Shown: positions 32,231 through 38,032 of the stretch, piece after piece
Position numbering within the stretch: the first letter of the stretch is position 1
Layout of the letters: every line of letters begins with the position of its first letter
Assembly: GCA_022360055.1 (NCBI GenBank)
Contig: JAKSDO010000203.1
Coordinates: 1-38,032, forward strand
Length of the DNA: 38,032 nt
Reading direction: 5' to 3'
DNA from: Cytophagales bacterium
GTDB lineage: Bacteria; Bacteroidota; Bacteroidia; Cytophagales; Cyclobacteriaceae
Notes under the pieces: model-generated
The model's database searches: none
Told to the model about the DNA's origin: nothing
What the model saw: only the letters and a program-made list of their open reading frames with translations
Translations under genes and position numbers: made by a program

Positions 32231-34474
32231 ATGAAAAATCGATTTTTACTTTTTATCGCAGCCCTGCTAAGTCTTTCCGGGTGCGGATCATCCGAATTGA
32301 AGCTTATCCAAAACGAAAATTCAATCTATCGGATCGTAGTACCCGGAAATCCTGACAACCTGGAATTGAAGGCAGCCGGCGAACTTCAGAAGTATTTGGC
32401 AGAGATATCCGGTGTTGAGCTGGAGGTTGTGAGAGAAAATGAAACGCTCACCGGTTATAAAATCTATGTAGGCAATACGGCTCCCGGCAAGTTATCAAAT
32501 ATCCGGAAAGATGAAATTTTGATAAAAACGCAGGCTGAGGATGTGGTCATTGCGGGCGGGGATCCGAAATCCACATTGTATGCGGTTTACACGTTTTTAG
32601 AGAATTTTCTGGATTGCAGATTTTATTCCCCTCAGGCAGAGGTTATACCAAAATCCGAGTCTGTTGCCATTCCCGGCAATACAGATTATCGGTACCTCCC
32701 GCCCGTCACAACACGAACTGTTCATTCGAGGTTGTATTACGAAAACCATGAATTCGCGGACAAGAGGAAAAGCACCTACAAAGCATTTCCCCGATATGTG
32801 CCTTCTGCGGGAGTACATACATTTCACCGGTTTGTGCCGGCCGATAAATACCTGAAATCCAATCCTGAATACTTTGCCTTGCGAAATGGCAGGCGGATCC
32901 CGACGCAGCTTTGCCTCACAAATGAAAATGTGCTGAAGATTGTTGTCGGACAAGTGGATTCGCTGTTGAAGGAGTATCCCGACGCAGACGTTATCTCGGT
33001 GAGCCAGGACGATAATACGCAGTACTGTCAGTGCGACAATTGCAAGGCGATCGACGACCGTGAGGGATCCCCCTCCGGCAGTGTAATCGAATTTGTCAAT
33101 CAGGTCGCCAGGGAGTTTCCGGATAAAATGATCTCTACCCTGGCCTATCAGTATACTCGAACTGCTCCCAGGCGTATAAAACCGGAAAAAAATGTACTTA
33201 TCACGCTGTGTTCGATCGAATGTGACCGAAGTGCGCCTATTGACGAAAAATGTACGGATTTTGCGAAGGACCTCACGGACTGGGGCAAGCTCACCGACAA
33301 CATCAGGATTTGGGATTACACAACGCAATTCACCAATTTCCTGGCGCCATTCCCAAACATTCATACCATCAAATCAAACATTGAGCTCTTCCGGAATAAT
33401 AATGCCAAATGGATTTTTGAACAGCACAGCCATCACCCGAGCGAACTGTTTGAGCTGCGGTCCTACCTCACTGCCAAACTTTTATGGGATCCTGATATCG
33501 ATCAGGATTCGATCATTTCCGATTTTCTCCACGGGTATTACGAAGAAGCGGCACCGTACATTCACAATTACATAACCACCGTTCATGACGAAATTAAAAA
33601 GGAAAGTGATTTTTTCCTGTTCCTGTACGGCGATCCGTCCCAGGGATTCAAATCCTTTTTAAGGCCGGAACTTCTGAAGCAATATGATCAATGGTATGAG
33701 GAGGCGGAAAAAGCGATCGCGGGAAAACCTGAGGTGCTGAAGCGCGTGCGAAGGGCCAGAATAAGCATCGATTATGCCATCCTCGAAGCTGCCAGGATCA
33801 ATGATCCCGAATCTTTCGCCATGGTTTCGGCAAATGACAAGGGCGAAAGGCAGATTTCCGAAGACCTTAAAACCAGGCTGTCCAGATTCCAGGAGACCTG
33901 CGAAGAAGGAAATATCACATTGATGAATGAAATGAGGTATAGCGTCGAGGAGTATCTGAGCGCTTATGAAAATACGCTTTCCAGGGCTATGGGAGAAAAT
34001 ACCGCAGTCGGAAGTAATGTGAAGTTGCTGCAGGCGCCAAAAAAATATGCCGGTGAAGATCCTCAAACGCTTACGGATGGCGCCTTCGGAGGGGCCAATT
34101 TCTATGCCAACTGGCTGGGCTTTGAAGGAAACGACCTTGAATGCATCATCGAATTAAATAATGAAAGTGAGATCAACCATATCTCCAGCGACTATTTGCA
34201 GGTTGTTAATCACATTGTATTTTTTCCTACCGACGTCACTTATTATTATTCGATCGATGGAATCAGCTATTCTTTATTGGGGAAGACCAATAATAAACGA
34301 CCGTTGTCAAAGAAAAGTAAAATTAACGATATCCAAAGCTTTGCGCTGGACTTTTCTCCCGTAACGGCCAGGTACGTCAAGGTCGTGGCAAATAGTATGA
34401 AAACGGCTCCAGACTGGCATCATGGCGCGGGGTTGCCCTGCTGGATTTTTGTAGATGAAGTCATCATTCGTTAA
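32231..34474 (+). CDS. DUF4838 lipoprotein, putative carbohydrate-active enzyme
   Basis: A 747-residue lipoprotein with lipobox LSLSGC (Cys18). Residues about 25-135 resemble the N-terminal alpha/beta domain found ahead of GH67/GH20-type catalytic domains (LELKAAGELQKYLAEISG, YKIYVGNTAPGK, STLYAVYTFLENFLDCRFYS). The central part (about 165-480) matches DUF4838, with HTFHRFVPADKYLKSNPEYF, VISVSQDDNTQYCQCDNC and WIFEQHSHHPSELFELRSYL. The C-terminal 150 residues look like a discoidin/F5-8-type beta-sandwich (LTDGAFGGANFYANWLGFEG and a final VDEVIIR strand) that would bind glycan. DUF4838 proteins are often found with polysaccharide-degradation genes and are suspected glycosidases, but no activity is established to my knowledge. 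Confidence 0.85.
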   Translation: MKNRFLLFIAALLSLSGCGSSELKLIQNENSIYRIVVPGNPDNLELKAAGELQKYLAEISGVELEVVRENETLTGYKIYVGNTAPGKLSNIRKDEILIKTQAEDVVIAGGDPKSTLYAVYTFLENFLDCRFYSPQAEVIPKSESVAIPGNTDYRYLPPVTTRTVHSRLYYENHEFADKRKSTYKAFPRYVPSAGVHTFHRFVPADKYLKSNPEYFALRNGRRIPTQLCLTNENVLKIVVGQVDSLLKEYPDADVISVSQDDNTQYCQCDNCKAIDDREGSPSGSVIEFVNQVAREFPDKMISTLAYQYTRTAPRRIKPEKNVLITLCSIECDRSAPIDEKCTDFAKDLTDWGKLTDNIRIWDYTTQFTNFLAPFPNIHTIKSNIELFRNNNAKWIFEQHSHHPSELFELRSYLTAKLLWDPDIDQDSIISDFLHGYYEEAAPYIHNYITTVHDEIKKESDFFLFLYGDPSQGFKSFLRPELLKQYDQWYEEAEKAIAGKPEVLKRVRRARISIDYAILEAARINDPESFAMVSANDKGERQISEDLKTRLSRFQETCEEGNITLMNEMRYSVEEYLSAYENTLSRAMGENTAVGSNVKLLQAPKKYAGEDPQTLTDGAFGGANFYANWLGFEGNDLECIIELNNESEINHISSDYLQVVNHIVFFPTDVTYYYSIDGISYSLLGKTNNKRPLSKKSKINDIQSFALDFSPVTARYVKVVANSMKTAPDWHHGAGLPCWIFVDEVIIR

Positions 34475-34619
34475 TCAACCGAAGCTCAGGACGACTGGGC
34501 ATCTCAAGACAAACCGGCGCCATGAGCAGACATTGATTTTAACTGTTCATAGCATGACGGTTGTCTATTGATGTTGTCCCGGGGTTTGCAAACCGCTTTA
34601 TAGGAGCATTTTGACCGTC

Positions 34620-34654
34620 AAAAACATCGGATATTTTTAAAAATATCCGATGTT
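34620..34654 (-). terminator. Perfect 32-bp palindrome, probable terminator of the MATE gene
   Basis: Positions 34623-34654 form an uninterrupted 16+16 palindrome (arm AACATCGGATATTTTT). On the minus strand it is followed by five T and lies 48 bp past the MATE stop, as in an intrinsic terminator. GACCG (34613-34617) and CGGTC (34662-34666) could extend the stem outward. Confidence 0.65.
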
Positions 34655-34702
34655 GAAGCACCGGTCCTCCGGGCCAGCCTTTCGCACAATACGTAAAGGT
34701 CC

Positions 34703-36088
34703 TTAGACTACCTTAAATTTCCACTTGCCCCGCTTAAACAGGACAATGCCAAGCAGTGCCAAAATAGTTTCTCCGATCACGATTGAAAAGAAAACGCCAT
34801 CTTCGGCCCATCCCAGGATCAACGCCAGAAAATATGCAATCGGAATTTGAATCAGCCAAAAACTTATGAAATTTATCCAGGTCGGCGTAGCCGTATCGCC
34901 GGCTCCATTAAAAGCCTGAGGCATTACCATACCAAATGCATAGCATAAATATCCAAGACTGATTACCTGAAGAGCTCTCACCCCAAACGCAATTACGGCT
35001 TCATCATCTACAAATAATCTTATGAAGAATCCGGAATCGTAAATAAAGATGATGGCGAAAAATACAAGAAATCCGACATTAATGAATGCCGTTTTCCAAA
35101 CGGACTTCTCTGCCCTGTCCGGCTTTTTGGCTCCAAGATTCTGACCTACCATGGTCGCGGCCGCGTTTGACAATCCCCAGGAGGGCAACAAGGTAAATAC
35201 CAATATCCGTATGGCCACCTGATAACCGGCTACCGCATCATCGCCGAATTCCGAAAGAATCCTCACCAAAATAACCCAACTCGAAGTTGCAATTAAATAT
35301 TGGCCTATTCCACCGTACGAAAGTTTGATCAGTTTAAATATAGTCGTTAACCTTACCTTAAAATCATTCAGGCCAACCCGGATGCGGACTTTTCCCCGGA
35401 ACAAAATGTAGAACTGAAAGACCACGGCGGTTCCCCTTCCGATGATGGTCGCCACGGCTGCCCCCTTGATCCCCAACTCCGGGAACGGACCCAATCCAAA
35501 TATCAGGCACGGATCAAGAACAATATTCATCAAGTTTGCAATTACCAGTACGCGCATTGAAATGGCGGCATCCCCGGAGCTCCTGAATACAGCATTGATA
35601 ATAAAAAGCAACATGATTACGATGTTGAAACTCAACATGTAAGAGGTAAACAGATATCCTTCACGGATCGTCTCCGGCGAGGCTCCCATAAGTCGCAGCA
35701 GCTCCCTGGGATAAAAAACGCCGGGTATTGCAAAAACGACGGAAAACACGATGCCGACCAAAATAGCCTGCGAGGCGACAACTGAAGCTTCTTTCTGTTT
35801 ATGCTCGCCGATCCGCCGGGCGACCAGGGCAGTTGTTGCCATACTAAAACCAATGCCAACGGCATAGAAAATAGTCATCATGCTTTCGGTGTAGGCGATG
35901 GTCGCAAGAGCTTCCGAGCCGAGCTTAGCGACAAAAAATGTGTCGAAAAGTGCAAATAACGATTCCATCATCATTTCCAGCACCATCGGAATTGAAAGCA
36001 GCAAAATAGCTCTGCTCAATGACCCTTCCGTAAAGTCCTGATCGGTACCGGATATGGATTCAAGAATGTCTTTCCACAATCTTTTCAT
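34703..36088 (-). CDS. MATE family efflux transporter
   Basis: About 461 residues with 12 hydrophobic segments in two homologous bundles, a cation-coupled exporter of drugs or metabolites in the inner membrane. Family features include the opening LLSIPMVLEMMMESLFALFDTFFVAKLG, GFSMATTALVARRIGEHK after helix 2, and the C-terminal half GLSNAAATMVGQNLGAKKPDRAEK. I prefer ATG 36088 (MKRLWKDILE), because Bacteroidota homologues I recall begin with this segment; the upstream in-frame ATG at 36151 would add 21 residues. Specific substrate is unknown. It is separated from the two-component genes by about 310 bp. Confidence 0.9.
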   Translation of the reverse strand: MKRLWKDILESISGTDQDFTEGSLSRAILLLSIPMVLEMMMESLFALFDTFFVAKLGSEALATIAYTESMMTIFYAVGIGFSMATTALVARRIGEHKQKEASVVASQAILVGIVFSVVFAIPGVFYPRELLRLMGASPETIREGYLFTSYMLSFNIVIMLLFIINAVFRSSGDAAISMRVLVIANLMNIVLDPCLIFGLGPFPELGIKGAAVATIIGRGTAVVFQFYILFRGKVRIRVGLNDFKVRLTTIFKLIKLSYGGIGQYLIATSSWVILVRILSEFGDDAVAGYQVAIRILVFTLLPSWGLSNAAATMVGQNLGAKKPDRAEKSVWKTAFINVGFLVFFAIIFIYDSGFFIRLFVDDEAVIAFGVRALQVISLGYLCYAFGMVMPQAFNGAGDTATPTWINFISFWLIQIPIAYFLALILGWAEDGVFFSIVIGETILALLGIVLFKRGKWKFKVV

Positions 36089-36358
36089 TTGTGAAAACCC
36101 GATTTTGGAAAACAAAAATACGTTTTTGCGTTGGTTATAATGATTACTCATTTTATGAAATTTGAAGCGATTAAGAAATTAATTGGAAGCCGGTGTACCG
36201 GCTAAAGTGAATGCGTCAGTTGCCTTAGCAACCAAACATGCCAACGGTATCCGGGGCCGTGACATCGATGAGGTATGTGAATTGAATAAACTTCATGTTC
36301 GCTTCTTAATAGATGCGCGAAGTTAATCAATAATTTCTCGGATATCCAAAATTAGAAA
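36089..36358. other. Interval between the MATE gene and the response regulator gene
   Basis: No supported gene. A near-perfect palindrome AGCCGGTgtACCGGCT (36188-36203) lies upstream of the MATE start, at a distance suitable for an operator (36 or 100 bp before the two possible starts). A plus-strand frame from about 36189 stays open for some 45 codons without its own start. Confidence 0.35.
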
Positions 36359-36410
36359 GAAAAAAAATAATGAATCAGGGAAAAAGCTGCCCATTGATCG
36401 CTATTCATTA
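36359..36410 (-). terminator. Probable intrinsic terminator of the response-regulator gene
   Basis: On the minus strand TAATGAAT, overlapping the stop codon, pairs with ATTCATTA (8 bp) around an inner GGG/CCC stem, and is followed by a run of about eight T. Confidence 0.5.
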
Positions 36411-37105
36411 AATACTCTTTTGAGCACATCATCTTTGTAACTCCTCCCGATCGGGATCAGTTTTTCTCCGATTTGCACCTGGTTGCCGTCCAGGGTTCTT
36501 ATTTTCTTAATTGGGACGATATAAGAACGATGCACCCGAATAAACAATTCGGAAGGAAGAGATTCCTCAATAGATTTTAACGATTGCAAAACTATGATCC
36601 GCTGCTGTTTGGTATAATATGAAACATATTCCTTCAAACCTTCTATATATTCTATTTCATCAAGATGAACTTTGTAGATCTTGTGATCGGCATGCAGCAA
36701 TACATATTTATCGTCATCGATCAAGGATGCATCCGCTTTGCGTTTCAATTCGATGGAATCCGTTGCTTTGTTCACTGCCTGTACAAACCGCTCAAACGGA
36801 AAAGGTTTGACCAAATAATCGATCACATCCAACTGATATCCTTCAAGAGCATATTCGGAATAGGCAGTAGTGAAAATAACAGCAGGTTTGTCTCGAAGTG
36901 TTTTTAAAAATTCCACTCCGGTAAGGCCCGGCATTTGAATATCGAGAAACAAAATATCTATTCTTTCCTCTTTCAGGATATCCATCGCTTCCAGTGGATT
37001 TTTGCACATGCCCCTGAGGTCCAACATCGGTATTTTTGCAACATACTCTTCAAGCAATTTTCTTGCGAGCTGTTCATCATCAACGATTAAGCACGAATAA
37101 TTCAT
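36401..37105 (-). CDS. LytTR-family response regulator
   Basis: A 234-residue cytoplasmic regulator. The receiver domain (1-120) has the acidic pair D9-D10, phosphoacceptor Asp55 in LFLDIQMPG, the switch Thr in IFTTAYSEYAL and Lys in YLVKPF. The C-terminal LytTR DNA-binding domain (about 135-234) shows YVLLHADHKIYKVHLDEIEYIEGLKEYV, LQSLKSIEESLPSELFIRVHRSYIV and a final PIGRSYKD element. The kinase gene precedes it by 25 bp on the same strand, so they form one operon. Target genes cannot be inferred from position alone; the MATE gene downstream is a candidate but lies beyond a probable terminator. Confidence 0.93.
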   Translation of the reverse strand: MNYSCLIVDDEQLARKLLEEYVAKIPMLDLRGMCKNPLEAMDILKEERIDILFLDIQMPGLTGVEFLKTLRDKPAVIFTTAYSEYALEGYQLDVIDYLVKPFPFERFVQAVNKATDSIELKRKADASLIDDDKYVLLHADHKIYKVHLDEIEYIEGLKEYVSYYTKQQRIIVLQSLKSIEESLPSELFIRVHRSYIVPIKKIRTLDGNQVQIGEKLIPIGRSYKDDVLKRVFNE

Positions 37106-37130
37106 ATACGGTTAAACGATCTGTTTTATA

Positions 37131-38032
37131 TTAAACCTGAACATCCAAAGTTACCTCCAATTCAACCTGAAATTTGTCTTCGGTCGTGTTTATCCGAAGT
37201 CTGTGCGCATTCGGATACAGCAGCTCAAGTCTCCTCTTTACATTTTCCAGTCCTACTCCTCCTACTTTATCCTTGGTATAGTGCTCTTTCGGAAGACTGT
37301 TCTCCACCCTGAACAACAGGTGATTATTCGCACTTTCTATAGATATCTTTATCCATCCCAGCTCGACATCCTCAATTTTGCTGTGCTTAAAACTGTTCTC
37401 AATGAAGGGGATAAAGATCATTGGCGCAATCATGCTCTTCGGATCTGCCCGGCCAAAATCCACATCGATGTTGGTAATTTGGTCGTCTTTAAGTTTTTGC
37501 AGATCAATATAGTTGTTGATGTAATTGATCTCTTTTTCCAGGGGAACGCGGTCTGAATTGCAATCGTAGATGATGTATCTGAGCATGCCGGATAACTTCA
37601 GAATATTATCCGGTGTCTTTTCAGATCTGATCACGGATAGCGAGTAAATATTATTGAGCGCATTGAATAAGAAGTGCGGATTGATCTGTGATCTCAAAAA
37701 CTTCAACTCCGAATTGAGATTTTCACTTTTAAGCTCGGAGGCTTCCCTTTCCCTCTGCAATGCAATTTGTGATGTCTTAAAAGCCGTAGATAAAAAATAG
37801 ATCGCAAACATTTGGACAAATGCATAGTACATGCGCATCCGCCGAAACGGATTGAAAAATGGCCTTTTCATCTTTTTAAGGTTGTCCTTCATCCATTTGG
37901 GATTATCTCTCATCCATCTGGGGCCTTCACCACCCGCAGGTCGTTCACCATCTATCAATGCTTCGCCACTTCTCGGAGGGCCTATCCATTGAAAAACCGA
38001 AGGCAGCACAAACTCATAAAAAAGATAAAATC
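37131..38032 (-). CDS. LytS-type sensor histidine kinase, 5' end outside the window
   Basis: The frame is open to the window edge (reading FYLFYEFVLPSVFQW before the first possible GTG at 38009), so the gene is partial. The visible part has the end of one membrane segment, a Pro/Gly- and Lys-rich loop with repeated WMRDNPKWMKDN, a membrane segment (MYYAFVQMFAIYFLSTAF), a coiled-coil-like linker (QREREASELKSENLNSELK) and the His_kinase (PF06580) domain with the phosphoacceptor motif SQINPHFLFNALNNIYSLS. The ATPase domain has the N-box FIPFIENSFKHS and the G-box GGVGLENVKRRL. It should phosphorylate the adjacent LytTR regulator. Signal unknown. Confidence 0.92.
   Translation of the reverse strand, partial: FYLFYEFVLPSVFQWIGPPRSGEALIDGERPAGGEGPRWMRDNPKWMKDNLKKMKRPFFNPFRRMRMYYAFVQMFAIYFLSTAFKTSQIALQREREASELKSENLNSELKFLRSQINPHFLFNALNNIYSLSVIRSEKTPDNILKLSGMLRYIIYDCNSDRVPLEKEINYINNYIDLQKLKDDQITNIDVDFGRADPKSMIAPMIFIPFIENSFKHSKIEDVELGWIKISIESANNHLLFRVENSLPKEHYTKDKVGGVGLENVKRRLELLYPNAHRLRINTTEDKFQVELEVTLDVQV

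Noticed and set aside
32597-33364. Long minus-strand open frame of 255 codons
   Set aside because: It is antisense within the DUF4838 gene, whose plus-strand product has clear motifs; the minus frame has none.
36189-36322. Plus-strand open frame of about 45 codons between the MATE and regulator genes
   Set aside because: It lacks a start codon and known motif and overlaps a regulatory palindrome; a short ATG frame at 36155 is in a different phase.

Overview
The window reads as a piece of chromosome from a heterotrophic member of the Bacteroidota, most likely a Cytophagales-like or related marine/soil lineage. This rests on several things: the protein families are typical of that phylum (DUF3127, the LytTR/LytS pair, FtsX-type permeases without an ATPase, DUF4838, Tat-exported Gfo/Idh/MocA and aldo/keto reductases, an alanine racemase of the MurF-fused type); most starts lack a Shine-Dalgarno sequence; and promoter boxes fit the Bacteroidota TAnnTTTG(C) -7 consensus. 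I see no tRNA, rRNA, CRISPR array, transposase or phage gene. The phylum call is firm; anything finer is inference.

Layout. 1-1.4 kb: a conserved hypothetical gene and a DUF1761 membrane protein. 1.4-9.3 kb: a minus-strand run of envelope enzymes (ceramidase-like protein, YbaK-type deacylase, exported amidohydrolase, two-domain thioredoxin lipoprotein, Tat-exported aldo/keto reductase, exported beta-propeller lactonase). 9.8-11.1 kb: a methyltransferase next to a truncated sulfatase. 11.2-15.8 kb: a plus-strand sugar operon (Nudix-type regulator with a dead Nudix box, galactokinase, FucP/GluP-like sugar transporter, aldose 1-epimerase) closed by a clear terminator. 15.9-21.4 kb: minus-strand glycan-degradation genes (sulfatase lipoprotein, C-terminal stub of another sulfatase, GH95 and GH29 fucosidases). 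21.4-24.3 kb: small genes (alkyltransferase-like protein, DUF3127, two hypotheticals, SRPBCC protein). 24.5-27.7 kb: alanine racemase and a Gfo/Idh/MocA oxidoreductase. 27.9-31 kb: FtsX-type permease and a small membrane protein. 31.5-34.5 kb: a cysteine-rich secreted protein and a large DUF4838 lipoprotein. 34.7-38 kb: MATE transporter and a LytTR/LytS two-component pair whose kinase runs off the window.

Functional reading. The two fucosidases and the S1 sulfatase would act on a sulfated, fucose- or L-galactose-containing glycan outside the cytoplasm, and the adjacent gal operon would import and phosphorylate released galactose. There is no SusC/SusD pair here, so this is either an accessory cluster served by transporters elsewhere or a remnant of a larger locus. 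Erosion is visible: one sulfatase survives only as an N-terminal fragment and another only as about 46 C-terminal codons directly behind the GH95 gene. A short hairpin-containing repeat occurs twice, about 15 kb apart. The candidates I consider most worth checking are the regulator with a dead Nudix box, the alanine racemase carrying what looks like a decayed MurF domain, the dispersed repeat, and the exported reductase/lactonase pair.
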